This document shows, in pieces, positions 50,102 to 58,919 of a stretch of DNA of 61,152 nucleotides. Below the pieces are notes generated by a model that worked only from the letters and a program-made list of their open reading frames with translations, had not been told where the DNA came from and ran no database searches. Within the stretch, counting starts at the first letter, position 1. The number at the start of each line of letters is the position of its first letter. Both the position numbers and the translations under genes were made by a program. The stretch lies in NCBI RefSeq assembly GCF_001188955.3, contig NZ_JPRF03000041.1, positions 1 to 61,152 on the forward strand. The letters are read 5' to 3'. The stretch comes from Kitasatospora aureofaciens. GTDB lineage: Bacteria; Actinomycetota; Actinomycetes; Streptomycetales; Streptomycetaceae.

Positions 50102-51613
50102 ATGGACCTGACCGACTTCGGCGCGGGCGCGCAGTACATCGCGGGCCGCCAGACCCGCGGCAGCGGCGAGCCCTTCCAGGTCGTCAACCCCGCCGACGGC
50201 AGCGTGGTCGAGCAGGTCGCGCTGGCCACCGCCGCCGACGTGGACACCGCCGTCGCCGCCGCGAGGGCCGCCCTGCCCGGCTGGTCCTCCGCCACCCCGG
50301 GCGCACGGTCGGAGGCGCTGACCCGGTTGGCCGCCGTACTGGCCGACGCGGCGGACGACCTCGCCCGGGTGGAGACCGCGCAGACCGGCAAGCCGGTGAA
50401 GCTGGCCACCGAGTTCGACGTCCCCGGCACCGTCGACAACGCCGCCTTCTTCGCCGGCGCCGCCCGCAACCTGGAGGGCAAAGCGGCCGGGGAGTACTCC
50501 GGCGACCACACCTCCTACGTGCGGCGCGAGGCGATCGGCGTGGTGGGCTCGATCTCGCCGTGGAACTACCCGCTGCAGATGGCCGCCTGGAAGATCCTCC
50601 CGGCGATCGCGGCGGGCAACACCATCGTGCTCAAGCCGGCCGAGCTGACCCCGCTGACCTCCCTGATGTTCGCCCGGGCCTGCACCGAGGCGGGCATCCC
50701 GGACGGCGTGGTCAACGTGGTCACCGGCGCCGGGCGCACGGCCGGCGAGCACCTGGTCTCCCACCCCGGCGTCGCGATGGTCTCCTTCACCGGCTCCACC
50801 GCCGTCGGGAAGCGGGTCGCCGAACTCGCCACCGCGAGCGTCAAGCGCACCCACCTGGAGCTCGGTGGCAAGGCGCCGTTCGTGGTCTTCGACGACGCCG
50901 ACCTGGACGCCGCGGTGCACGGCGCCGTCGCCGCCTCGCTGATCAACGGCGGCCAGGACTGCACCGCCGCCACCCGCGCCTACGTCCAACGCCCGCTCTA
51001 CGACGCCTTCGTGGCCGGGGTCGCCGAGCTGTACGCGGCGATCCGGATCGGCGACCCGCGCGACCCCCGCACCGACCTCGGCCCGCTGGTCTCGTACGCC
51101 CACCGGGACCGGGTGGCCGGCTTCGTGGAGCGCGCCCGCTCCTACGCCACCGTGGTCACCGGCGGCCCCGCGCCCGCCAAGGGCCACGACGGCAGCGACC
51201 TCACCCGGGGCGCCTACTTCGCGCCCACCCTGATCACCGGCGCGGCCCAGGACAGCGAGGTGGTCCAGGGCGAGGTCTTCGGCCCGGTGCTGGTGGTGCT
51301 GCCCTTCGACGGCGACGACGAGGGCCTGCGGCTGGCCAACGACACCCCGTACGGCCTGGCCGCCTCCGCCTGGACGGGCAACGTCCACCGTTCGCTGCGC
51401 GCCACCCGGGAGATCGCCGCCGGGTGCGTCTGGGTCAACGACCACATCCCGATCATCAGCGAGATGCCGCACGGCGGCTACAAGGCGTCCGGCTACGGCA
51501 AGGACATGTCCCAGTACTCGCTGGACGAGTACACCCAGGTCAAGCACGTCATGTTCGACACCACCGCGGTCGCCCGCAAGGACTGGCACCGCACCGTCTT
51601 CGGAGACCGATAA
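50102..51613 (+). CDS. Gamma-aminobutyraldehyde dehydrogenase-type enzyme (second)
   Basis: A 503-residue aldehyde dehydrogenase. It has SPWNYPLQMAAWKILPAIA, Glu253 (HLELGGKAPF), nucleophile Cys287 (GQDCTAATR) and MPHGGYKASGYGKDMSQYS. It is a clear paralogue of 43914-45359 with a longer C-terminal tail (DTTAVARKDWHRTVFGD). ATG 50102 follows GGAGGA. It heads the run of genes to 57300: dehydrogenase, binding protein, ATPase, two permeases and an amine oxidase, all on one strand with small gaps or overlaps. Confidence 0.9.
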   Translation: MDLTDFGAGAQYIAGRQTRGSGEPFQVVNPADGSVVEQVALATAADVDTAVAAARAALPGWSSATPGARSEALTRLAAVLADAADDLARVETAQTGKPVKLATEFDVPGTVDNAAFFAGAARNLEGKAAGEYSGDHTSYVRREAIGVVGSISPWNYPLQMAAWKILPAIAAGNTIVLKPAELTPLTSLMFARACTEAGIPDGVVNVVTGAGRTAGEHLVSHPGVAMVSFTGSTAVGKRVAELATASVKRTHLELGGKAPFVVFDDADLDAAVHGAVAASLINGGQDCTAATRAYVQRPLYDAFVAGVAELYAAIRIGDPRDPRTDLGPLVSYAHRDRVAGFVERARSYATVVTGGPAPAKGHDGSDLTRGAYFAPTLITGAAQDSEVVQGEVFGPVLVVLPFDGDDEGLRLANDTPYGLAASAWTGNVHRSLRATREIAAGCVWVNDHIPIISEMPHGGYKASGYGKDMSQYSLDEYTQVKHVMFDTTAVARKDWHRTVFGDR

Positions 51614-51666
51614 CCCCTACGGCCGGGTGCTCCCCCCACGCACCCCGTCTTCCCCAGGAGGCCCGC

Positions 51667-52926
51667 ATGGCGTTCAAGGCGTTCAACGAGCTCACCGACG
51701 GTCTGCCCGAACCGGTCCGCAGGGCCTGGGAACGCAGTCTGACCAGTGGTCGGGCAGCGGTCGGCCGCCGCACCCTGCTGCGCGCCGCCGCGCTGACCGC
51801 CGGAGCGGGCACCCTGGCCGCCTGCGGCATCCCCGCGGCACCCCGGGCGACCGGCGACTCGACCGCCAACGCCGCCAAGGACCTCTCGGACAGCGAGAAG
51901 GAGGTCGACTTCTCCAACTGGCCGCTGTACGTGGACACCGACGAGAAGGACAAGGAGAAGCACGGCACCCTGGACGCCTTCACCGCGGCCACCGGTATCA
52001 AGGTCAAGTACAACGAGGACGTCAACGACAACGTCGAGTTCTTCGGCAAGGTCAAGCCGCAGCTGGCGGCCGGCGAGGACACCGGCCGCGACCTGGTGGT
52101 GCTCACCGACTGGATGGCCGCCCGGCTGATCCGGCTCGGCTGGGCGCAGAAGCTGAACCCGGCGAACGTCACCACCGCGATCACCAACGTCGAGGCCCGC
52201 TTCCGCGCCCCCGACTGGGACCCCGGCCGGCTCTACACCTACCCCTGGGCCGGCATCCAGACCGTCGTCGCCTACAACCGGAAGGCGACCAGGGGCAAGG
52301 AGGTCACCAGCGTCTCCCAGCTGCTGGACGACCCGGACCTCAAGGGCCGGGTCACCTTCCTCTCCGAGATGCGCGACAGCATCGGGATGGTCCTGCTGGA
52401 CATGGGCAAGGACCCGGCGAAGTTCACCGCCGACGACTACGACGCCGCGATCGCCCGCCTGCAGAAGGCCGTCGACGGCAAGCAGATCCGCCGCTTCACC
52501 GGCAACGACTACGGCCAGGAGCTGTCCTCCGGGGACATCGCCGCCTGCGTCGCCTGGGGCGGCGACCTGATCCAACTGCGCGCCGACAACCCGGACATCG
52601 AGTTCGCCATCCCCGAGAAGGGCTACCTCGCCTCGACCGACAACATGCTGGTCCCGGCCAAGGCACGGCACAAGACGAACGCGGAAAAGCTGATCGACTT
52701 CTACTATCAGCCGAAGATCGCGGCGCAGCTGGTCGCGGGCATCGGCTTCGTCTCCGCCGTCACCGGGATGAAGGACGAGCTCGCCGCCCTCGCCCCGGAC
52801 AGCGCGGCCAACCCGCTGGTCGTACCCACCCCCGAGATGGCGGCCAAGGCGCACGTGTTCCGAACCCTCACCGAGGGCGAGGAGAGCGAGTTCGAGCAGA
52901 AGTTCTCCAAGCTCATCGGCGCCTGA
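51667..52926 (+). CDS. Polyamine-type ABC substrate-binding lipoprotein (second)
   Basis: A 419-residue PotD-like protein with a longer N-terminus and a Tat-type signal (GRRTLLRAAALTAGAGTLAAC; lipobox cysteine 53). The mature part starts DFSNWPLYVDTDEKDKEK, with KYNEDVNDNVEFFGKVKPQL and TGRDLVVLTDWMAARLI. It parallels the first binding protein throughout. ATG 51667 follows AGGAGG. It precedes the ATPase gene by about 50 bases and is the dedicated binding protein of this importer. Confidence 0.9.
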   Translation: MAFKAFNELTDGLPEPVRRAWERSLTSGRAAVGRRTLLRAAALTAGAGTLAACGIPAAPRATGDSTANAAKDLSDSEKEVDFSNWPLYVDTDEKDKEKHGTLDAFTAATGIKVKYNEDVNDNVEFFGKVKPQLAAGEDTGRDLVVLTDWMAARLIRLGWAQKLNPANVTTAITNVEARFRAPDWDPGRLYTYPWAGIQTVVAYNRKATRGKEVTSVSQLLDDPDLKGRVTFLSEMRDSIGMVLLDMGKDPAKFTADDYDAAIARLQKAVDGKQIRRFTGNDYGQELSSGDIAACVAWGGDLIQLRADNPDIEFAIPEKGYLASTDNMLVPAKARHKTNAEKLIDFYYQPKIAAQLVAGIGFVSAVTGMKDELAALAPDSAANPLVVPTPEMAAKAHVFRTLTEGEESEFEQKFSKLIGA

Positions 52927-52975
52927 CCCCCTCGGTAAACAAACACTGCCGGCAGAAAGACCCAGGAAGACACCC

Positions 52976-54115
52976 ATGACAGACCAGCTGCGCGACGCGA
53001 CCGGCGGCGACGTACGCCTCACCGGCATCGGCAAGACGTACGGCTCGTTCACCGCCGTCCACCCGCTCGACCTGACCGTCCCCCAGGGCTCCTTCTTCGC
53101 CCTGCTCGGCGCCTCCGGCTGCGGCAAGACCACCACCCTGCGCATGATCGCCGGCCTGGAGGAGCCCACCAGCGGCACCGTCCTGATCGGCGGCCAGGAC
53201 GTCACCGCCCTGCCCCCGTACAAGCGGCCGGTGAACACCGTCTTCCAGAGCTACGCGCTCTTCCCGCACCTGGACATCTTCGAGAACGTCGCCTTCGGCC
53301 TGCGCCGGCGCGGGAAGAAGGACGTCAAGAAGCAGGTCGACGAGATGCTGGAGCTGGTCGAACTCGGCCAGTACGCCCGGCGCAAGCCGCACCAGCTCTC
53401 CGGCGGCCAGCAGCAGCGCGTCGCGGTCGCCCGCGCGCTGATCAACCACCCCCAGGTGCTGCTGCTGGACGAGCCGCTCGGCGCCCTCGACCTCAAGCTG
53501 CGCCGCCAGATGCAGCTGGAACTCAAGCGGATCCAGACCGAGGTCGGCATCACCTTCGTGCACGTCACCCACGACCAGGAGGAGGCCATGACCATGGCCG
53601 ACACCATCGCGGTGATGAACGGCGGCCGGGTCGAGCAACTGGGGGCGCCCGCCGAACTGTACGAGAACCCCGCCACCACCTTCGTGGCCAACTTCCTCGG
53701 CCAGTCCAACCTGCTGCCCGCCGAGGTCACCGGCGGCGCGGGCGAGGACCTGCTGGTCTCCGTGGCCGGCACCCGCCTCGCGGTGCCGAGGGCGCGCTGC
53801 GCCACCGGGGCCGAGCGGGTCCACCTGGGCGTGCGTCCGGAGAAGATCACCATCACCCATGCCACCGAGCAGGTCGCCGAGGGCCGCAACAAGCTGGCCG
53901 GCACCGTCCTCGACTCCAGCTTCATCGGAGTCTCCACCCAGTACGTGGTGCGCACCGACGGCGGCCAGGAGGTCACCGTCTTCGAGCAGAACATGGAGCG
54001 CGACGCCCGCATCGTCCCCGGCGCAGCCGTGCAGCTGCACTGGAACCCGGCGCACTCCTTCGCCCTGGACGCCGCGCAGGCGATCGACGCGGGCACCGCG
54101 GAGGAGGCCGCGTGA
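52976..54115 (+). CDS. ABC transporter ATP-binding protein, PotA-type
   Basis: The 379-residue energising subunit of a spermidine/putrescine-type importer. Walker A GASGCGKTT at residues 45-53, the Q-loop in VFQSYALFPHL, signature LSGGQQQR near 141, Walker B VLLLDEPLGALD near 162, switch His in VTHDQEEA. A TOBE domain lies in the C-terminal third (LGVRPEKITI). ATG 52976 follows AGGAAG. Its stop overlaps the GTG of the first permease. All motifs are intact, unlike the ATPase at 40776-41525. Confidence 0.95.
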   Translation: MTDQLRDATGGDVRLTGIGKTYGSFTAVHPLDLTVPQGSFFALLGASGCGKTTTLRMIAGLEEPTSGTVLIGGQDVTALPPYKRPVNTVFQSYALFPHLDIFENVAFGLRRRGKKDVKKQVDEMLELVELGQYARRKPHQLSGGQQQRVAVARALINHPQVLLLDEPLGALDLKLRRQMQLELKRIQTEVGITFVHVTHDQEEAMTMADTIAVMNGGRVEQLGAPAELYENPATTFVANFLGQSNLLPAEVTGGAGEDLLVSVAGTRLAVPRARCATGAERVHLGVRPEKITITHATEQVAEGRNKLAGTVLDSSFIGVSTQYVVRTDGGQEVTVFEQNMERDARIVPGAAVQLHWNPAHSFALDAAQAIDAGTAEEAA

Positions 54116-55041
54116 CCACCACCGCCCCGGCCGCGCCGTCGCAGGCCGTCCCGCTGGAGCCGGCCGAACGGAAGCCGAAGCGCAAGCTCACCCCGTACTG
54201 GCTGCTGCTGCCCGGCATCGTCTGGCTGGTCGTCTTCTTCGCCGTGCCGATGCTGTACCAGGGGTCCACCTCGCTGCAGACCGGCTCGCTCGAAGAGGGC
54301 TTCAAGGTCACCTGGCACTTCTCGACCTACTGGGACGCCGTGGTCGAGTACAAGTGGCACTTCGTCCGCTCGTTCTCCTACGCGGCCGTCGCCACCGTGC
54401 TCTGCCTGGTCATCGGCTACCCGCTGGCGTACACCATCGCCTTCAAGGCGAACCGGCGCTGGCGCAACGTCATCCTGATCCTGGTCATCGCGCCGTTCTT
54501 CACCAGCTTCCTGATCCGCACGCTGGCCTGGAAGACCATCCTGTCCGACGGCGGCCCGGTGGTCGGCGCGCTCAACGCCCTGCACGTCCTGGACGTCACC
54601 AACGCGCTCGGGCTCACCTCCGGCGACCGGGTGCTCGCCACCCCGCTCGCCGTGGTCTGCGGCCTGACCTACAACTTCCTGCCGTTCATGATCCTGCCGC
54701 TGTACACCTCGCTGGAGCGGATCGACCCCCGGCTGCACGAGGCGGCCGGCGACCTCTACGCCCGGCCGTTCACCACCTTCCGCAAGGTCACCTTCCCGAT
54801 CTCGCTGCCGGGGGTGGTCGCGGGCACCCTGCTGACCTTCATCCCGGCCTCCGGCGACTACATCAACGCCCAGCTGCTGGGCTCGCCGAGCGAGCAGATG
54901 GTCGGCAACGGCATCCAGAAGCAGTTCCTGAACGTGCTCGACTACCCCACGGCGGCCGCGCTGAGCTTCGTCCTGATGGCCCTGATCCTGGGCATGGTGA
55001 CGGTCTACATGCGCAAGGCCGGGACGGAGGAACTGGTCTGA
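54112..55041 (+). CDS. ABC transporter permease, PotB-type
   Basis: A 309-residue inner-membrane subunit with six predicted helices, starting YWLLLPGIVWLVVFFAVPML. The coupling-helix (EAA) motif lies in HEAAGDLYARPFTTFRKVTF. It is the PotB-like partner. GTG 54112 overlaps the ATPase stop and its own stop overlaps the second permease start by one base, so the three are translationally coupled. Confidence 0.94.
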   Translation: MTTTAPAAPSQAVPLEPAERKPKRKLTPYWLLLPGIVWLVVFFAVPMLYQGSTSLQTGSLEEGFKVTWHFSTYWDAVVEYKWHFVRSFSYAAVATVLCLVIGYPLAYTIAFKANRRWRNVILILVIAPFFTSFLIRTLAWKTILSDGGPVVGALNALHVLDVTNALGLTSGDRVLATPLAVVCGLTYNFLPFMILPLYTSLERIDPRLHEAAGDLYARPFTTFRKVTFPISLPGVVAGTLLTFIPASGDYINAQLLGSPSEQMVGNGIQKQFLNVLDYPTAAALSFVLMALILGMVTVYMRKAGTEELV

Positions 55042-55844
55042 TGTCCCGCATCCTGAAGTGGGTCCGCGCCCACCTGGTCGTCCTGGCCGGCCTGCTGGCC
55101 CTCGCCTACCTGGTGCTGCCCAACCTGGTCGTGCTGGCCTTCTCGTTCAACAAGCCGGTCGGCAAGTTCAACTACGAGTGGAACGAGTTCTCCACCGACG
55201 CCTGGACCAACCCCTGCGGCGTCGCCGACATGTGCCAGTCGCTCTCGCTCAGCCTGCGGATCGCGGTGCTCGCCACCGTCGGCGCCACCGTGCTCGGCAC
55301 CATGGTCGCCTTCGCGCTGGCCCGCTACCGCTTCCGCGGCCGCTCGGCCACCACCGCGATGATCTTCCTGCCGATGGCCATGCCCGAGGTGGTCATGGCC
55401 GCCTCGCTGGGAACACTGTTCCTCAACATGCGCATCCCCTTCGGCTTCACCACCATCCTCATCGCGCACATCATGTTCTGCCTCAGCTTCGTGGTGACGG
55501 CGGTCAAGGCGCGCGTGATGAGCATGGACCCGAGGCTCGAACAGGCCGCCCAGGACCTCTACGCGACCCCCACCCAGACCTTCCTGCGGGTCACCCTGCC
55601 GCTGGCCGCCCCCGGCATCGCCGCCGGAGCGCTGCTCAGCTTCGCGCTCTCCTTCGACGACTTCATCATCACCCAGTTCAACTCGGGCCCGACCACGGTC
55701 ACCTTCCCGATGTTCGTCTGGGGCGCCTCGCAGCGTGGCATCCCGGTGCAGGTGAACGTCATCGGCACCGCGATGTTCGTCGCCGCGGTCGCACTGACCG
55801 TCGCGGGCCAGTGGCTGGGAAACCGCCGGAAGGCCACCGCCTGA
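55041..55844 (+). CDS. ABC transporter permease, PotC-type
   Basis: A 267-residue second permease with six helices. It opens with VLAGLLALAYLVLPNLVVLAFSF, and the EAA motif is in EQAAQDLYATPTQTFLRVTL, followed by SFALSFDDFIITQFNSG, a stretch typical of PotC/PotI. ATG 55041 shares its first base with the stop of the previous gene. With the ATPase and the second binding protein it makes a complete importer. Confidence 0.94.
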   Translation: MSRILKWVRAHLVVLAGLLALAYLVLPNLVVLAFSFNKPVGKFNYEWNEFSTDAWTNPCGVADMCQSLSLSLRIAVLATVGATVLGTMVAFALARYRFRGRSATTAMIFLPMAMPEVVMAASLGTLFLNMRIPFGFTTILIAHIMFCLSFVVTAVKARVMSMDPRLEQAAQDLYATPTQTFLRVTLPLAAPGIAAGALLSFALSFDDFIITQFNSGPTTVTFPMFVWGASQRGIPVQVNVIGTAMFVAAVALTVAGQWLGNRRKATA

Positions 55845-55905
55845 CGCACGGTCGGTCAGCGGTGGCCCCCACCTCCATCTATCCGTAGAAAGTGGCTGAT
55901 AATGC

Positions 55906-57300
55906 ATGGACTCCGCCCGCGCACTCAGTGACGCCAGGCCCACCCCGTTCTGGCTGGAGGACCCCGGCCGGCCGCAGGCGCTGCCCGCCCTGGTCGGCGA
56001 CGCCACCTGCGACCTGCTGGTCGTCGGCGGCGGCTACTCCGGCCTGTGGACCGCCCTCATCGCCAAGGAACGCGACCCGTCACTGGACGTCGTGCTGGTC
56101 GAGGGCAACGAGGTCGGGTGGGCCGCGTCCGGGCGCAACGGCGGATTCTGCGCGGCCAGCCTCACCCACGGCTTCGGCAACGGCCTGGAGCGCTGGCCCG
56201 CCGAACTGGCCCAGCTGGAGCGCCTCGGCGCCGCCAACCTGGATGCCATCGAGGCCACCCTCAAGCGCTACGGCATCGACGCCGAATGGGAGCGCACCGG
56301 CGAGATCGACGTCGCCACCCAGCCCCACCAGGTCGAGGAACTGCACGAGATCGCCGAAGCCGTCGCCCGCTACGGCCTCGACATCACCGTCCTGGACGCC
56401 GACCAGCTGCGCGCCGAGGTGAACTCGCCGACCTTCCTCGGCGGTCTCTGGGACAAGGATGGCGTGGCGATGGTCCACCCCGCCAAGCTCGCCTGGGGCC
56501 TCAAGGAGGCCTGCCTGGGCCAGGGCGTCCGGATCTTCGAGCACACCCGGGCCACCGAGCTGCGCGAGCACGGCAGCGGCATGGCCGCCCGCACCCCGTA
56601 CGGCCGGGTCTTCGCCCGCCGGGTCGCGCTCGGCACCAACGTGTTCCCGTCCCTGCTCAAGCGCGTCCGCCCGTACGTCGTGCCGGTGTACGACTACGCC
56701 CTGATGACCGAGCCGCTCAGCGACGAGCAGCTCGCCGCGATCGGCTGGCGCGGCCGGCAGGGGCTCGGCGACAGCGCCAACAAGTTCCACTACTTCCGGC
56801 TCTCCGCCGACAACCGGATCCTCTGGGGCGGCTACGACGCGGTCTACCACTACGGCGGCCACGTCCGGCACGAGTACGACCAGCGGCCGGAGACCTTCCG
56901 CACCCTGGCCACCCACTTCTTCCGCTGCTTCCCGCAGCTGGAGGGGCTGCGCTTCACCAACGCCTGGGGCGGCGCCATCGACACCTGCAGCCGGTTCTCG
57001 GCGTTCTTCGACACCGCCCACCGGGGCAAGGTCGCCTACGCCGTCGGCTACACCGGGCTCGGCGTCGGGGCCACCCGCTTCGGCGCCGAGGTGATGCTCG
57101 ACCTGCTCGCCGGCGAGCGCACCGAGCGCACCTCCCTGGACATGGTGCGCTCCAAGCCGCTGCCGTTCCCGCCCGAACCGGTGCGCTGGGCCGGGATCGA
57201 GATCACCACCCGCTCGCTGGAGCGCGCCGACCGCAACGGCGGCCACCGCAACCTCTGGCTGCGCACCCTCGACCGGCTGGGGCTCGGCTTCGACAGCTGA
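55906..57300 (+). CDS. FAD-dependent amine oxidoreductase (PuuB-like)
   Basis: A 464-residue flavoprotein of the DAO family. The FAD-binding VVGGGYSG is at residues 39-46, followed by AASGRNGGFCAASLTHG and a C-terminal FAD loop (YAVGYTGLGVGATRFGAEV). The nearest functional class is gamma-glutamylputrescine oxidase and related amine oxidases. That would release an aldehyde for the linked dehydrogenases. ATG 55906 lies 61 bases after the PotC-type gene. No gamma-glutamylpolyamine synthetase gene is in the window, so the true substrate is open. Confidence 0.85.
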   Translation: MDSARALSDARPTPFWLEDPGRPQALPALVGDATCDLLVVGGGYSGLWTALIAKERDPSLDVVLVEGNEVGWAASGRNGGFCAASLTHGFGNGLERWPAELAQLERLGAANLDAIEATLKRYGIDAEWERTGEIDVATQPHQVEELHEIAEAVARYGLDITVLDADQLRAEVNSPTFLGGLWDKDGVAMVHPAKLAWGLKEACLGQGVRIFEHTRATELREHGSGMAARTPYGRVFARRVALGTNVFPSLLKRVRPYVVPVYDYALMTEPLSDEQLAAIGWRGRQGLGDSANKFHYFRLSADNRILWGGYDAVYHYGGHVRHEYDQRPETFRTLATHFFRCFPQLEGLRFTNAWGGAIDTCSRFSAFFDTAHRGKVAYAVGYTGLGVGATRFGAEVMLDLLAGERTERTSLDMVRSKPLPFPPEPVRWAGIEITTRSLERADRNGGHRNLWLRTLDRLGLGFDS

Positions 57301-57333
57301 CCCCGCCGGTTCGGTCCCGCGACCCGTGTAAGA

Positions 57334-57373
57334 GGGACCCGCCGTCCGCCTCTCCTCGGTGACGGCGGGTCCC
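57334..57373 (+). terminator. Terminator after the amine oxidase
   Basis: A perfect 13-bp stem (57334-57346 with 57361-57373) with a 14-base loop closes the polyamine operon. Confidence 0.75.
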
Positions 57374-57423
57374 GGTATCCCGCCGAGCCCGACCAGTACG
57401 CCGGCGAGAAACGGGGACACGAC

Positions 57424-57855
57424 ATGGAGCGCACCGGACTGAACTGGCTCACCCAGGCGGCACCGGACCCGGAGGACCTCCGGGCGCAGTGGGAACGCAC
57501 CGGGCTGGGCCTGACCCTGCTACCGGCCGGACGCCGCTGGGACGTCCTCGCCGTCCCCGGTCGGCTCGGTCGCCCGGCCCTGGACGTCCTGGACACCGCC
57601 CCCTGCGGCCCGGTCCTCACCGACTCCGGGGAGGACCACGTCAGCTTCCTGGTGCCGGTCGGCACCGCTGCCCGCTGGATCGGCACCGGCGTGCGCTGCG
57701 CGGGGGAGGGCACCTGGATCGTCGTGCCCCACCCCGGACGCGGCAGCCGCGGCGTGCGCTGGCTGGTGCCGCCCGACGGCTCCGGGCGGCTCAACGACCC
57801 GGTGCTGCTGGAGCTGGCCCTGCACGAGGAGGCGGCCGGGCTCGGCGGCTGGTAG
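57424..57855 (+). CDS. Short prim-pol-like hypothetical protein
   Basis: A 143-residue protein without a named domain. It shares an ordered series of short motifs with the minus-strand protein at 2464-3153: RWDVLAVP (FDVLDVP there), GPVL, FLVPVGTAARW (FLVAAGTARR), GEGTWIVVPHP (GEGSYVAAPP) and VRWLVPP (VRWLRRP). I read this as the same truncated prim-pol fold, without the Cys-rich part. ATG 57424 comes just after the amine-oxidase terminator. The gap to the next gene is about 60 bases. No catalytic residues could be assigned. Confidence 0.65.
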   Translation: MERTGLNWLTQAAPDPEDLRAQWERTGLGLTLLPAGRRWDVLAVPGRLGRPALDVLDTAPCGPVLTDSGEDHVSFLVPVGTAARWIGTGVRCAGEGTWIVVPHPGRGSRGVRWLVPPDGSGRLNDPVLLELALHEEAAGLGGW

Positions 57856-57918
57856 CGGGGACTCCTGCGGTCCGCAGCCGTGGCGCGCCGGGTGGGGAGC
57901 TCGGGTCAGACTGGAGAC

Positions 57919-58683
57919 GTGACCACCGCCCCGCACGCCGTCGACGCGTCGCTCCGACCGGGCCCCGCCCAGCTGCGCCTGGCCGCCCTGGCCGGGCCCC
58001 TCTGCACCCGGTACGGGCTGGCGCTGGCCGGTGGGCACGCGCTGCGCGCCCACGGCGTTCCGGCCTGCCCGCAGGACGGACTGACCCTGGCCACCGGCGG
58101 CGCCGACCTGCCGGAGGTGGCAGCCGCGCTGGCGGAGGCGTACCGCGCGGCGGGCGGCGGGGTCGCGGAGCGGCCCGGCACACCGCGCCTGGAGCAACTG
58201 GCCGTACGGCTGGCACTGGGCGGCCGGTCGCACTCGGTGGAGCTGCGGAAGGAGCCGCTCGCCCACCGGCCGGTCCGGCTGGACTTCGGTGTGTCCGAGC
58301 CCGGCGAGCCGCCGGTGGTCCTGCCGGTGGTCGCACTGGAGGACGCGGCGGCGCTCACCACCGCGCTGCTGGTCGACCGGGGCATGCCGCGCGACCTGAT
58401 CGACGTGCACGCCCTCACCAGGAACTACCGGGAAGGCGAACTGCTCGCGCTGGCAGCCGAGTTGGACCCGGACTTCCAGCCGGACTGGCTCGCCGACCGG
58501 CTGGAGACGCTGGCCGAGGCGGCGGACGGCCGGTTCCCCGCCCGGGGCGTCGAGGCCGGGGCGGTGGAGGGGCTCAAGCGGTGGGCCCTGGCCTGGGCGC
58601 AGGACCTGCGGCTGGACCTGCTGGAGACCCAGCAGGCGGCGGACGGGCTGCACGACCCGTACCTGGAGGACGAGGAGTCCTGA
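57919..58683 (+). CDS. AbiEii/AbiGii-like nucleotidyltransferase relative
   Basis: A 254-residue protein of the nucleotidyltransferase AbiEii-like type. The opening GLALAGGHALRAHG is the family's GG motif, VELRKEP the third-strand region, and LVDRGMPRDLIDVHAL the C-terminal signature. Active members have RxSxDxD after the GG motif; here the stretch reads PACPQDGLTLATGG, so the acidic pair appears lost. No AbiEi-type antitoxin gene adjoins. GTG 57919 is favoured: CAGACT, a near -10 hexamer, lies 6 bases before it. GTG 57880 is an alternative start. Toxin function is unlikely on present evidence. Confidence 0.68.
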   Translation: MTTAPHAVDASLRPGPAQLRLAALAGPLCTRYGLALAGGHALRAHGVPACPQDGLTLATGGADLPEVAAALAEAYRAAGGGVAERPGTPRLEQLAVRLALGGRSHSVELRKEPLAHRPVRLDFGVSEPGEPPVVLPVVALEDAAALTTALLVDRGMPRDLIDVHALTRNYREGELLALAAELDPDFQPDWLADRLETLAEAADGRFPARGVEAGAVEGLKRWALAWAQDLRLDLLETQQAADGLHDPYLEDEES

Positions 58684-58919
58684 GGCGACACCGAGCCGTC
58701 GGGCCCGGCGGCTTCACGCGTTCGGCGCAGCGACCGGACGACCTGTAAGGCTGAATCCGTGATCCCCGTCAGCCTGTTCGTTGAGCCGTGCCCCGGTGGC
58801 CACCACACTGGGAGACGAGCGCGGTAGCCCCGTGAATTCCCGTCGCCCGGCCCTCTCGCGGGCGGCGCCAGACCGGACCGGTGGCAGGACGCCGCCCGGG
58901 ACTTCGGAGGCAGACGGAC

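Noticed and set aside
57919..58683. Functional type IV toxin-antitoxin system
   Set aside because: No AbiEi-like partner adjoins and the catalytic acidic pair is not recognisable.
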